Numbered from the stretch's first letter, positions 51,414 through 60,875 are shown. The stretch: 64,000 nucleotides of DNA from Zhongshania aquimaris (GCF_019312595.1 NZ_JAHWDQ010000001.1:558001-622000), one strand, 5' to 3'. Notes: generated by a model from the letters alone, not told the origin. A program made the numbers and translations.

Positions 51414-51632
51414 CCGGCAAATCCTAAGGGAATAAACAATGACCGGCATTCTGCGACCAATTTATACCATTAACAATATGCCGATGATGATTGTGTCCAG
51501 TAAATATTGCGCAGTATGATCCACTCTTTAGCGGGGCTTATGCGTACGATGTATTTAGGTTTATTCACGTCCCCCTGCCAACACTCTTCCTAATAGCGGC
51601 GAACTTCTTATGCGCTCATGTACTATTGCCTA

Positions 51633-52742
51633 ATGAATATTATTCGCGCCGCCACCAAAGAAGATCTCGATGCCCTCGAAGCCATAGAGCAGCGCTGCTT
51701 TAGTGGCGATAAACTCTCGCGCCGCAGTTTTAAAAGCCTCATTAAACCTGGCGCTCATTCCAGTTCCGTCATTTTAAGTAACGGTGTGCCAAGCGGTTAC
51801 AGCATCGTTTTATTCCGCACCGGAACCAGCCTGGCGAGACTTTACTCCGTTGCCTTAGATCCCGACTTTCGTGGCCAAGGGCTTGCCCAACAATTATTAG
51901 CCCACGCCGAAACCCAGGCCCGCGAACGCGACTGCCTGTTTATGCGCCTGGAAGTCCGCGTAGACAACCCCGCGGCCATTGCACTCTATGAAAAGCTGGG
52001 CTATTTGGCATTCGACCGGATTGAGGACTATTACGAAGACGGCTGCACAGCGCTGCGCTTTGAAAAACGCTTACAGGCAGAAACCGGTTCGCTTATTACC
52101 GAGCCACCGGTCTACTACCGGCAAACCACCGAATTCAGCTGTGGGCCAGCCGCGCTGATGATGGCAATGCGCAATATCGACACGACATACCCCATCAGTC
52201 GCCGTGAGGAATTACAAATATGGCGCGAAGCGACCACCATCTTCATGACCACCGGACACGGCGGCAGCTCGCCCCACGGCCTGGCGCTATCAGCGTTAAA
52301 GCGCGGCTTTAATGCGCGTTTATATATTAACCGCAGCGGCACGCCGTTTATCGACAGCGTGCGCAGCGAAGAGAAACGTCAGGTCATCGAGCTAGTACAC
52401 CAAGACTTTAGCGAGCAGCTGCAGCACTACCCCGCCAGCCTCGAAATTAATCCTTTGGGGCCAGCACAGTTTCGCGAGATTCTCGAACGTCACGACCACG
52501 TCATTGCCCTTATCAGCACTTGGGCCTTAAACCGCAATCGGGCTCCCCACTGGGTCTATGTCAGTAAGTCAGACCAACACTTTGTGTATATCAGTGACCC
52601 AGATACCAATGATAGCCGCTGGCAAAGCGAGACTGACTTTATGCATGTGCCCATCAGCATAAATGCCTTCATCAATATGGCCAGCTTTGGACGCAACCGG
52701 CTGCGCTGCCTGCTCGCCATTCAAACCCCGGACTCGGAGTGA
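51633..52742 (+). CDS. GNAT acetyltransferase fused to a C39-like peptidase
   Basis: 369 residues from ATG 51633 (another ATG at 51618 is possible). The GNAT domain (first ~145 residues) contains the acetyl-CoA loop DFRGQGLAQQLL. The C-terminal half is a papain-like C39-type domain: TEFSCGPAALMMA with Cys175 and APHWVYVS with His311 (numbered from the longer start), followed by ISDPD. Such a fusion beside a RimK-like ligase suggests modification and cleavage of the ligase product. Lies 10 bp before the QEGLA gene. Confidence 0.88.
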   Translation: MNIIRAATKEDLDALEAIEQRCFSGDKLSRRSFKSLIKPGAHSSSVILSNGVPSGYSIVLFRTGTSLARLYSVALDPDFRGQGLAQQLLAHAETQARERDCLFMRLEVRVDNPAAIALYEKLGYLAFDRIEDYYEDGCTALRFEKRLQAETGSLITEPPVYYRQTTEFSCGPAALMMAMRNIDTTYPISRREELQIWREATTIFMTTGHGGSSPHGLALSALKRGFNARLYINRSGTPFIDSVRSEEKRQVIELVHQDFSEQLQHYPASLEINPLGPAQFREILERHDHVIALISTWALNRNRAPHWVYVSKSDQHFVYISDPDTNDSRWQSETDFMHVPISINAFINMASFGRNRLRCLLAIQTPDSE

Positions 52743-52752
52743 CCCATAGCGC

Positions 52753-54066
52753 ATGAGTAATCAATTAGATCGACAGTATCAAGAGTCGCTCAAGGAGCTT
52801 TCTGAATCGCTCATTGCTATTCAAAAGCCCATCCTCATTCTCGATTCAATTAAATGGCCACAAACGATTGAGCAGCAATACTTTAAAGACAAGGCGGAGA
52901 AATTACCCGCCGTGGACAGAGACTACTATCTACGCAACCCGCTAAATTTTGACCCTGCGAGTAAAAGTGCTGAGCTTAGCCAGTTGCATAAGCAAGTTGA
53001 ACAGCGCCTTGGCAAGAATGATCCGCTGGGCAATATACTGGCGGAAACCATCGAACAGTACCTGACGGTAATCAAGCTGGTTGAGAATCGCGGCAAGCCA
53101 GAATTTTTGCAGGCCAGTCGGGAGCTGTACGGCTCGGCACGCGACCACTTGCGCGGCGATAAACTGACCCTCATCGAAATGGGGCAGCGCCTCTGCCATA
53201 TTTTCTCACTGCCCGCTGCCAAACACCTCGCGGCCGCCTACCCTAAAAATATCAACGCCGAGGCGGCCGTGACCGCCCTGCAACAGCGCTTACAACCTTA
53301 CTTTGCCGAGAGTGCATTTACCGTTAGGGAAACCGATGGCATCGTCTCCGACGCATCGGCGGGTGGCGACTGCATCAAGGTCAACACCCACTCATCCTTC
53401 TCCACCCTGGATTTGCAGGTACTCGAAGTACACGAAGGCTGGGTTCACGTCGGCACCACCTTAAATGGTCGCAATCAGCCCTGGGCAACGTGGCTAAGTG
53501 TTGGGTCACCGCGGATTACCGCCCTTCAAGAAGGCTTGGCGGTATTAATTGAAACCCTGACCTTTAGCTCCTTCCCTGATCGCGCGCGGCGGATTAGCGA
53601 CCGTGTCGTCGCCATTGATATGGCGGAAAACGGCGCAGATTTTTTAGAGGTTTACCGCCACTTTGTCGCACAGGGCTTAAGTAATCACGACAGCTACAAA
53701 ATCGCACAGCGGGTTTTCCGCGGCGGTATGGTCGAAGGCGGCAGCTGCTTCACCAAAGATCTGTCTTACGTAAAAGGCTTTGTGGAAACCGTGAATTTTA
53801 TTCGCAGCGCCATTCTCGCCGACAAACCAGAGTTACTCCCCATGCTCTTTGTCGGCAAAGTTGCACTGGACGATATACCCGTACTCCATCAATACCAGCA
53901 AGCTGGCTTAATCAAAGCGCCCCGCTACTTACCCCCCATGTTTCGAGATATTAACGGTCTATACGTGTGGTTTGGATTTTCGAGTGGCATGTCGCTATTG
54001 GACTTGGAGCGCGTGCAGATACATTTCAAAAATTTATTTGAGCAAACTAATTTCGTACCTCAATAG
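52753..54066 (+). CDS. DUF1704 / QEGLA-motif metallopeptidase
   Basis: 437 residues. A zinc-binding HExxxH site occurs as VHEGWVHVGT (His227, Glu228, His232), followed by LQEGLAVLIE (259-263), the motif that names the family 'flavohemoglobin expression-modulating QEGLA motif protein'. Eukaryotic relatives (MATCAP/KIAA0895-type) are carboxypeptidases that remove tyrosine from tubulin. By analogy this protein may remove residues added by the RimK-like ligase encoded nearby. The analogy is inference. Confidence 0.9.
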   Translation: MSNQLDRQYQESLKELSESLIAIQKPILILDSIKWPQTIEQQYFKDKAEKLPAVDRDYYLRNPLNFDPASKSAELSQLHKQVEQRLGKNDPLGNILAETIEQYLTVIKLVENRGKPEFLQASRELYGSARDHLRGDKLTLIEMGQRLCHIFSLPAAKHLAAAYPKNINAEAAVTALQQRLQPYFAESAFTVRETDGIVSDASAGGDCIKVNTHSSFSTLDLQVLEVHEGWVHVGTTLNGRNQPWATWLSVGSPRITALQEGLAVLIETLTFSSFPDRARRISDRVVAIDMAENGADFLEVYRHFVAQGLSNHDSYKIAQRVFRGGMVEGGSCFTKDLSYVKGFVETVNFIRSAILADKPELLPMLFVGKVALDDIPVLHQYQQAGLIKAPRYLPPMFRDINGLYVWFGFSSGMSLLDLERVQIHFKNLFEQTNFVPQ

Positions 54067-54071
54067 CCAAT

Positions 54072-54100
54072 AAAAAAGGCGGACTAAGCCGCCTTCTATT
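54072..54100. terminator. Bidirectional terminator between convergent genes
   Basis: AAGGCGG/CCGCCTT stem (54076-54082, 54089-54095) with an A-rich left side, giving six T on the minus strand and a weaker T tract on the plus strand. A second small hairpin (GCCCC/GGGGC) follows at about 54101-54116. Confidence 0.8.
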
Positions 54101-54193
54101 GCCCCCAATGTGGGGCATTAATCTACATTTTAGTGCAAATTCATAAAATCGCACTCAGCTTATACGCACCAACTTGCTGCATTTAAACCGTCA

Positions 54194-55039
54194 TTAGCCA
54201 CCTACTCGCTGGACAGTTTGCTTTGCCTCATAGGAACTCGTAGTTTGACCTGGGTAGATTGGCGACTCAGTAGTCACGTATTCATCAACCGCCGACTTAA
54301 CCACGATTCGACCATTCACATCTTTATGAACATCGCAGTGGTAGCTATAGGTACCCGGATTATCAAACTGCAAACTGTAGGTGTCGCCCTTCCAGCCTTT
54401 AGTCCAAATACGAGTGCCCGGTACGCCGTCAAAGGTAATGTCGTGGGATATCTCATCGTAGTTCGTCCACGTTACCTGTGTACCAACCGGCACCACCAAT
54501 TCCATTGGCTTGGCGTGGAAGGTAGAGATATACACATTCGTTGGTTTGGGCTCAGAAAGTACCAAAGTGCCGACCAGTTTCAACTCAACACGACGGTTGC
54601 TGGCTCGGCCCTGCGACGTCGCGTTATCAGCCAAAGGTTCCGTTAAACCAAAGCCTTGCGCGACTAACTGATTGGGGTTAACCCCCGCAGAAACAAGGTA
54701 ATATCGCACAGATTGCGCCCGATTTTGCGACAGGTCCATATTGTAATCGGCGGCACCAATTGAATCGGTATGGCCCTGCACCGCGACCTTAATCGTTGGA
54801 TTTTCTTTTAGCTCACTTGAGACCTTATCAAGAAACGCAAAGGACATTTCTTTTATACGTGCAGAATCCGTATCGAAATGTATTTCGCGCAAGATTAAGG
54901 TGTCACCCTGCTTGCAACCATCGAGTTCCAGCGCCGAATTCGCCGTTGGCGCTTTGCACAAACCACCAGCGGCAAAACTAAACGGCGCCCACGCGAACAC
55001 CCCTGCTACTATCAATAACCCAAATTTCATTTTCTTCAT
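54194..55039 (-). CDS. OmpA-family domain fused to a cupredoxin-like domain
   Basis: 281 residues. Signal peptide to about residue 23; OmpA C-terminal peptidoglycan-binding domain (about 45-157) with IHFDTDSARIKE, VQGHTDSIGAADYN and SNRRVELKL. Then a cupredoxin-like domain (about 165-250) with His199 (ISHDITF), Cys235 and His238 (YHCDVHKDVNGRI), the three equatorial copper ligands. The axial Met position seems to be Val241. The protein is expected to be a periplasmic, cell-wall-attached copper or electron-transfer protein. Transcribed alone. Confidence 0.85.
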   Translation of the reverse strand: MKKMKFGLLIVAGVFAWAPFSFAAGGLCKAPTANSALELDGCKQGDTLILREIHFDTDSARIKEMSFAFLDKVSSELKENPTIKVAVQGHTDSIGAADYNMDLSQNRAQSVRYYLVSAGVNPNQLVAQGFGLTEPLADNATSQGRASNRRVELKLVGTLVLSEPKPTNVYISTFHAKPMELVVPVGTQVTWTNYDEISHDITFDGVPGTRIWTKGWKGDTYSLQFDNPGTYSYHCDVHKDVNGRIVVKSAVDEYVTTESPIYPGQTTSSYEAKQTVQRVGG

Positions 55040-55302
55040 ATGACCCCCGTCATGAAGCGCCGCCGCCGATTACGTGTAAGCAAACGATAATCTGAACGAC
55101 TTAACGCACTAAAAAGCTTCAAATAAATTGTGACTAAATGTGTGACCCAATGCAGATCACAACCGGGGATAGCAAAATACGAGCCGACTTCACAAAATTA
55201 GCCCTTCGTGCCTTAAGCAAGGGTCAGAAAGCCAGCAGAACTTAACAAGGTAGGAGTAGCACAAGCAGCGTTGGCGAGACTCAAAAGACGCGAGTCCAAG
55301 AG
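55040..55302. other. Intergenic region upstream of the OmpA-cupredoxin gene
   Basis: No open frame or RNA gene recognised. Holds the promoter of the OmpA-cupredoxin gene and ends at the ppnP terminator. Confidence 0.5.
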
Positions 55303-55333
55303 CAAAAAAAGCGCCTAACCAAGGCGCTCTTTG
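55303..55333 (-). terminator. Terminator of ppnP
   Basis: AGCGCCT/AGGCGCT stem (55310-55316, 55322-55328) followed on the minus strand by seven T. Confidence 0.88.
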
Positions 55334-55344
55334 ATTCAGAATAT

Positions 55345-55626
55345 TTAACCGTATATGCAAAGGTAAGCGGTGTTAACACCCACCTGCAGATCAAAATGAC
55401 TATTAGCCGGAACATCAAAGCCCTGGCCTGCGCCAAAAGTCTGCCAGTCGCTTTGCCCCGGTAGTAACACGGTTAAGGCGCCGCTAATCACTTCCATACG
55501 CTCGGCCGCCTCGGTACCAAAACGATACTCGCCGGCTGCCATCACGCCAACTGAAGCAGGTTTGGTTTCTGTCGCAAAACCCAGAGACTGAACTTTCTCA
55601 TCAAAATAGCTATTGTGCTTAATCAT
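55345..55626 (-). CDS. ppnP: Pyrimidine/purine nucleoside phosphorylase
   Basis: 93-residue cupin of the DUF1255 (YaiE/PpnP) family: FDEKVQSLGF, GVMAAGEYRFGTEAAERMEV, and FDVPANSHFDLQV. Cleaves nucleosides with phosphate. Follows the RND pump gene but a 78-bp gap separates them. Confidence 0.93.
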   Translation of the reverse strand: MIKHNSYFDEKVQSLGFATETKPASVGVMAAGEYRFGTEAAERMEVISGALTVLLPGQSDWQTFGAGQGFDVPANSHFDLQVGVNTAYLCIYG

Positions 55627-55704
55627 ATACGTATCCTAAAGGGACAAAAAAACCGCGTCATCATACGCGGCCTTTTCCTCAGGCACCAGTGCGCGGCGAC
55701 GCAA

Positions 55705-58700
55705 CTATTCGGCGGTCACGGCCGGCATTGGCGCTGCGACAGCGTGATGATCACGGCCGAGATACATATACATCGCGGGCACCACAAACAAAGTAAACAA
55801 GGTACCTATGCTCATACCAGAGGCGATAACCATACCGAGTGAGAATCGCGATGCCGCACCTGGCCCGGTCGCCAGTAACAGCGGAATCATTGCCACAACT
55901 AATGCTGCAGTGGTCATCAATATCGGCCGCAAGCGGATAGACGCCGCGTCCTCAATCGCGTCACGCTTAGACAAACCCTGCTCCTGCAGACGGTTGGCAA
56001 AGTCGACAATCAATATCCCGTGCTTTGAAATTACACCGATGAGGGTTACCAAACCAACCTGGGTGTAAATATTCAAGGTCATACCTGAGAAATTGGTTAG
56101 CTGCATCCCGTTGGTCATAGCAAAAATATTCAGCGTAAGGAGAGCCCCACAAATCGACATTGGCACGGTAACCAGGATGATCAAGGGGTCACGATAAGAC
56201 TCAAACTGCGCCGCCAATACTAAATAGATAATGATTAAGGCAAAACCGAAGGTCGCCAGTAACGCCGACCCTTCTTGCTTAAACTGACGTGAACTCCCCG
56301 CGTAATCGATTTTAAATCCGGCGGGCATTTCATCGCGGGCAATTTCTTCCAGCAGCGCTAAGGCTTGGCCCTGCGAAACATCAGGGCGTGGTACCGCAAC
56401 GATGGTATTCGAGCGCAGCTGCTGTGCATGAGATAAGAATCGCGGTTTGACCTTATCACTAAACGTGGCGATGGTTGATAACGGCACTAAATCCCCGCTA
56501 CCAGTGCGCACATAAAACTCACCTAACTGCTTAGGGTTTAATCTGGCATCTCGAGTGACTTGGGTAATCACCTTGTAAGACCGTCCTTGAAATGCAAAGC
56601 GATTCGCTTCAGCACCCGCCATCATGGCGGCCAGGTCTGCGCTCAAGGCATCCATATCGACACCTAGCAGCGCTGCTTTATCACGATTAATATCAATGGC
56701 GGCCTCAGGGCGATCAATATTCAAACCGGGAGCGACGAAGAAAAATCGATTACTCGCCAAAGCCCTTTCAACAACTTTATTGCCGACATTCGCCATGGTT
56801 TGCGCGTCGGCAGTTGACTTGAGTACAAACTCAACAGGGTAGCCCTGACCAGGCGTTGGCAGCGGCGGCGGCTGAAATATTGCCGCTCGAACGCCAGGGA
56901 TTTTTTGAAATTCCGCGTTCACCTGATCGGTAATCTGCCCCATGGATTTATCGCGATTATCCCACTCGTCAGCGATCATTCCCATAAACGCGGTATTCGT
57001 GCCACCACCGGTGTTCATAGTAAAGGCAAAAATATGTTCTACATAGTCATTGCCAAGCGCAATTTCCTGGCTCTGCTTAAAGTAGTGTTCCAGGTACTGC
57101 TGCGATGAATAACCGTCTGTTTCATGTAAAGATCCTGCAAAACCAAAATCCTCCGCGGGAGCTAATTCGGACTGGCTTGACGTGAAAAGGAAATAGCACG
57201 AAATCAACACAATTAAGCCGAAAACCCCAATAACATGCCGCTGATCTAGGGCGCTGTGCAATTTCCGCCGATATCCTTGCCGCCAATTTTCAAATTTTTC
57301 ATCGAGGAAATGCACCAGACGGCTACCGGAAGTATCGTCTCTGGACGGCTGTAAAATCTTCGCACACATCATCGGGGTCAGTGTGAGCGCGATAACGCCC
57401 GAAATTAAAACAGCGCCCGCCAAGGTAAAGGCGAACTCAGTAAACAAGGTGCCCGTGATACCCGTTAAAAAACCAATCGGGGCATACACCGCAACCAGAG
57501 TAATGGTCATTGAAATAACTGGCCCAACCAGTTCTCTCGCACCTATCAACGCAGCCTTTTCCGGCTCCAAGCCCTCTTCAATATGTCGGTGAATGTTTTC
57601 TAATACTATGATGGCGTCATCCACGACCATGCCAATGGCTAAGACCATCGCCAACAGTGTAAGCAGGTTTATCGAAAAACCCATGCTATACATCAAAAAC
57701 AAGGCGCCAACCAAAGATAAGGGAACCGTAACGGCGGGAATTAAGGAACTTCGAATTGAGCCGAGGAATAGGAATATCACCACAATTACAATCAAGACTG
57801 CTTCAATCAGCGTGGCCCTAACGTCACTGATGGCGTTGCTGACGTAGACTGTACTGTCAAAGCCAACCTCCCCCTCAAGCCCCTCTGGAAGCGCTCTAAA
57901 TATGGCCGGAAGTACTTCTCGCACCTCTGCCATCACATCGAGCAAATTGGCGTTGGGGCGGACCGTCAACGCGACAAACAAGCTGGGGCGACCATCCCAT
58001 CTAGCACTGCTATCGTAGGTTTCCGAACCTAATTTTACATCGGCCACATCCTGAAGACGGACCAAGGCATCGTCGCTTGAGCTGACTACCATTTGCCGAA
58101 ACTCATCGACATTGCGCAGATCCGTTGCCGCCGACAAACCCACCTTCACGTAATTACCATTGGTTGTACCAACCGCCGACAACACGTTTTGTTTACGGAT
58201 CTCGGCAAAAACCTCGCTGGCAGTTAAATTGTAGGCCACTAATTTTTCCGGCTTCAGCCACACGCGCATTGCGTAGTTTTGTGCACCCAAAATCTGGGCC
58301 TTTTCAATACCGGCAATAGCGGCAATTTCAGGCTCAACGACTCGAACCAGATAATCGGTAATCTGGCTCTCACTTAAAATGTCTGAGAAAAACGAAATAT
58401 ACATAGCGGCGGTGGCGCTGCCGTCCGCCAATTGAATAATTGGATCTTCAGAACCTTCCGGCAACTGGTTGCGAAGCTTACCCACTTTTGCAGATATTTC
58501 AGTTAAGGCTTCATTGGCATCTTTATCTAAGCGCAAATTTGCAGTGATAGTTGAAATACCTTGCCCAGATTGTGAGGTTAAGAAGTCAATGCCATCCGCA
58601 GACGCTATTTCTCTCTCTAGCGGCGTGGTCACAAACCCTTCAACCAGCTCTGGGTCAGCACCGGGGTACGCAACCGTTACGGTAAGCTGGGCGTTCTGTA

Positions 58701-58818
58701 ACTCTGGGTATTCGCGCACGGTTAAATCTAGTCCCGCACGCAGACCAAGGAACAAAATAACCAGGCTCACCACCACAGCGAGCACTGGACGTTTTACAAA
58801 AATATCTGTGAAATTCAT
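55705..58818 (-). CDS. RND-family multidrug efflux permease
   Basis: 1037 residues, full length for an HAE-1 pump. N-terminus with the cytoplasmic lead and TM1 (NFTDIFVKRPVLAVVVSL), large periplasmic loops after TM1 and TM7, and the proton-relay pair in GMVVDDAIIVLENI (TM4). The C-terminal half repeats the pattern. Pairs with the adaptor gene upstream; no outer-membrane channel gene is adjacent, so TolC or a homologue elsewhere is needed. Substrates unknown. Confidence 0.95.
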   Translation of the reverse strand: MNFTDIFVKRPVLAVVVSLVILFLGLRAGLDLTVREYPELQNAQLTVTVAYPGADPELVEGFVTTPLEREIASADGIDFLTSQSGQGISTITANLRLDKDANEALTEISAKVGKLRNQLPEGSEDPIIQLADGSATAAMYISFFSDILSESQITDYLVRVVEPEIAAIAGIEKAQILGAQNYAMRVWLKPEKLVAYNLTASEVFAEIRKQNVLSAVGTTNGNYVKVGLSAATDLRNVDEFRQMVVSSSDDALVRLQDVADVKLGSETYDSSARWDGRPSLFVALTVRPNANLLDVMAEVREVLPAIFRALPEGLEGEVGFDSTVYVSNAISDVRATLIEAVLIVIVVIFLFLGSIRSSLIPAVTVPLSLVGALFLMYSMGFSINLLTLLAMVLAIGMVVDDAIIVLENIHRHIEEGLEPEKAALIGARELVGPVISMTITLVAVYAPIGFLTGITGTLFTEFAFTLAGAVLISGVIALTLTPMMCAKILQPSRDDTSGSRLVHFLDEKFENWRQGYRRKLHSALDQRHVIGVFGLIVLISCYFLFTSSQSELAPAEDFGFAGSLHETDGYSSQQYLEHYFKQSQEIALGNDYVEHIFAFTMNTGGGTNTAFMGMIADEWDNRDKSMGQITDQVNAEFQKIPGVRAAIFQPPPLPTPGQGYPVEFVLKSTADAQTMANVGNKVVERALASNRFFFVAPGLNIDRPEAAIDINRDKAALLGVDMDALSADLAAMMAGAEANRFAFQGRSYKVITQVTRDARLNPKQLGEFYVRTGSGDLVPLSTIATFSDKVKPRFLSHAQQLRSNTIVAVPRPDVSQGQALALLEEIARDEMPAGFKIDYAGSSRQFKQEGSALLATFGFALIIIYLVLAAQFESYRDPLIILVTVPMSICGALLTLNIFAMTNGMQLTNFSGMTLNIYTQVGLVTLIGVISKHGILIVDFANRLQEQGLSKRDAIEDAASIRLRPILMTTAALVVAMIPLLLATGPGAASRFSLGMVIASGMSIGTLFTLFVVPAMYMYLGRDHHAVAAPMPAVTAE

Positions 58819-58891
58819 CTATTCTCTCAGCTTACTAGCGCACGCAATGCTCGGGATTTTATGGTGTGCTTACCACGCACCGTATCAACGA

Positions 58892-58913
58892 CCCACCTCA
58901 GCCCTGAGGTGGG
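58892..58913 (-). promoter_or_regulatory. Stable hairpin at the adaptor stop codon
   Basis: CCCACCTCA/TGAGGTGGG (58892-58900, 58905-58913) with a 4-nt loop; the adaptor TGA stop is inside one arm. No T tract. It may stabilise the adaptor message or set the adaptor:pump ratio. Confidence 0.5.
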
Positions 58914-60058
58914 CTCGGATTTAACTGGGGCGCTAGCGCATTGCTATTATCAATAATAACCGGTTGTTTATTTCGCAATTTAAGCAAACCACTACTAGCT
59001 ACTTCGTCACCCACTTCAAGTCCCTTACTAACCGCTATATAGTCGCCTCGGGCATCGCCCAAAGTGACAAAGCGTTGAATGACTTCAAGATCCGTATAAG
59101 GGCCCATCATAGGATTGGGCTCATCTGGCGGCGGTAGCGCTTCGGGATTTTTTTGCACCACAAAAACAGAGTCACCATAGGAGGTATAATTCACCGCAGA
59201 ACGGGGGATCACCGTCACCTCATTGCTGTTTGGCAAATTCACTACCACGGTGGCAAACAAGCCAGGCTTTAGCTTTCCTTCAGCGTTCGATAAACGCGCA
59301 CGAACGTCCACATTGCGTGTCTGTGGATTCACTTTTGGCTCGATTGCTAGCACTTGGCCTTCATATGTTTCATCGCCGTATGCATCTACCGTAACGGCAA
59401 CTGTTAAGCCCGGCTCCAAGATAGACAAGTAGCGCTCGGGAATTGAAAAATCAACATCAATAGGGTCCAATTTCTGCAAAGTGGCTATAGCGACACCCAC
59501 ACCTAAATACTGACCAACATTGACCCGACGTATACCCAGTTGGCCATCAAATGGCGCTTTAACCGATTTTTGTTCCAAGCGACCTTTTTGCGCCTGTACG
59601 GCTGCGAGCGCGACATTGGTTTCTGCAACTGCCGTGTCGAACTCAGATTTCGAGATCGATTTACCCTTATACAACTGCTCGCTGCGCTTACGGTTCAATT
59701 CCGTCAACTCAGCCTGCGCCTGTAATCGCTTTAAGTCACCCTGCTCACTGGCTGACGCCATACTCAGAAGAAGATCACCCTGTTTGACCTTATCGCCAGA
59801 ATCGAAATAAATATTGGTGACAACACCATCCACTTCCGCGGTGAGATCAGCGCCATTGACCGCCACTAAACTACCAACAGATTGCAAGCGGCTCTCCCAG
59901 GTCATCGCCTCGGCTTTCGCACTAGATACCGTCACCGCGGCGGGCGGCATAGCATTTAAAAATTCGTTCATCTGCTTCGAGCCGAACCACTGCATGCCGA
60001 ATACGCCGCCGAATAATACTGCGCTCAGCAGCAGCATAATAACCATCCGCCTGCTCAT
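58898..60058 (-). CDS. RND efflux membrane-fusion adaptor
   Basis: 386 residues with an N-terminal anchor or signal segment (MVIMLLLSAVLFGGVFG). HlyD/MFP architecture: lipoyl halves around a helical hairpin (GDLLLSMASASEQGDLKRL... and SVKAPFDGQLGIRRVNVGQYL), beta-barrel and membrane-proximal domains. The ATG lies 79 bp upstream of the pump gene counted from its stop. It links the pump to an outer-membrane channel. Confidence 0.94.
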   Translation of the reverse strand: MSRRMVIMLLLSAVLFGGVFGMQWFGSKQMNEFLNAMPPAAVTVSSAKAEAMTWESRLQSVGSLVAVNGADLTAEVDGVVTNIYFDSGDKVKQGDLLLSMASASEQGDLKRLQAQAELTELNRKRSEQLYKGKSISKSEFDTAVAETNVALAAVQAQKGRLEQKSVKAPFDGQLGIRRVNVGQYLGVGVAIATLQKLDPIDVDFSIPERYLSILEPGLTVAVTVDAYGDETYEGQVLAIEPKVNPQTRNVDVRARLSNAEGKLKPGLFATVVVNLPNSNEVTVIPRSAVNYTSYGDSVFVVQKNPEALPPPDEPNPMMGPYTDLEVIQRFVTLGDARGDYIAVSKGLEVGDEVASSGLLKLRNKQPVIIDNSNALAPQLNPSPPQG

Positions 60059-60338
60059 AAACTTTCCCTATACAATCTAAAGTTTGGAATTTTCGAAAAA
60101 TGTTGTACACAAAAAAAACCATCTGTCAGCACTTTTCATCAAAAAATTAGTTAATTAAAACGCTGGGTTAGACACTTTTAAAATTGGCTCAAAAAGTAGC
60201 ACTGTCTTGCAGAAAGGTCGAGCACTGCTGACTTTTATTACCACAGCGTAATCGTTAATACACAGTAACTTAAATGTGTGCGATCGGTAAAAACAACGCG
60301 CTAAAGCGCACTTTCGCCACCGATCTGCACGGAAGAAT

Positions 60339-60494
60339 TTAAACCAAATCTTCAAGGGCTTCATCCAGTTCGTAGCTTGGAATGAGGAACGACATGCTTT
60401 CAGACTGGACGCCCGTCAGGGTGTCCCGAATGGGTTTATCAAACCCAACATGGTGAGATGCTCTCCACTGCTTGTTGGGTATGACTCGGCGCAT
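60339..60494 (-). CDS. Possible 51-residue open frame of unknown function
   Basis: Minus-strand frame from ATG 60494 reading MRRVIPNKQWRASHHVG at the start and SFLIPSYELDEALEDLV at the end. The acidic amphipathic C-terminus looks protein-like, but there is no clear Shine-Dalgarno and a stop lies shortly upstream in frame. It may be a genuine small gene or the tail of a decayed one. Confidence 0.3.
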   Translation of the reverse strand: MRRVIPNKQWRASHHVGFDKPIRDTLTGVQSESMSFLIPSYELDEALEDLV

Positions 60495-60527
60495 CCGCGC
60501 CTCGACCTAACGGCCAGCAGAGCTGCC

Positions 60528-60550
60528 CAAATTTGTTCCACACAAATTTG
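60528..60550. repeat. Perfect inverted repeat CAAATTTGT/ACAAATTTG
   Basis: 9-bp perfect arms separated by 5 bp. Strong dyad typical of a dimeric regulator site or the tip of an old repeat; no gene starts next to it on the plus strand. Confidence 0.5.
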
Positions 60551-60749
60551 TCGCTACCGCTCCACCCAAGCTACCGAGTCACACGTCATTTTCAATTTGA
60601 AGGAGTACTGGCACCATACCAGACACTTTCATTACTGATCTGTTCGAAAGCATGTAAAACTAATCATCGAGGGAGTCATCTAGCACGGCAGGCGTCAGTT
60701 CCTTGGTGCGGTACTTCATCTCTGCCGAAAACCTGGCCATTTTGTGAAT

Positions 60750-60780
60750 CGTCATCGCTCACAGCACGATGACGTTTTTT
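60750..60780 (+). terminator. Orphan Rho-independent terminator
   Basis: CGTCATCG/CGATGACG stem (60750-60757, 60767-60774), 9-nt loop and six T on the plus strand, with no recognised plus-strand gene upstream. Suggests a lost gene or a small RNA in 60400-60750. Confidence 0.65.
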
Positions 60781-60875
60781 GAAATTTAGAAACGAGTCTT
60801 TAATCTGACCATTCCAAATACAGAGTTTATCCAGTTAGCTATTACTGCATAAGACTGATAGCAGGTACCCAAGAT

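Larger units (their letters stand above)
60059..60875. other. Gene-poor region with scattered hairpins
   Basis: About 800 bp upstream of the efflux operon. It holds the promoter of the adaptor gene, a possible small open frame (60339-60494), an inverted repeat and an orphan terminator, listed separately. No family is recognised; it may be the decayed remains of a gene. Confidence 0.5.

Noticed and set aside
60517-60527. A second end of the MITE-like element (GGGCAGCTCT on the minus strand)
   Set aside because: Only about 10 bp match and the adjoining sequence differs; probably chance.
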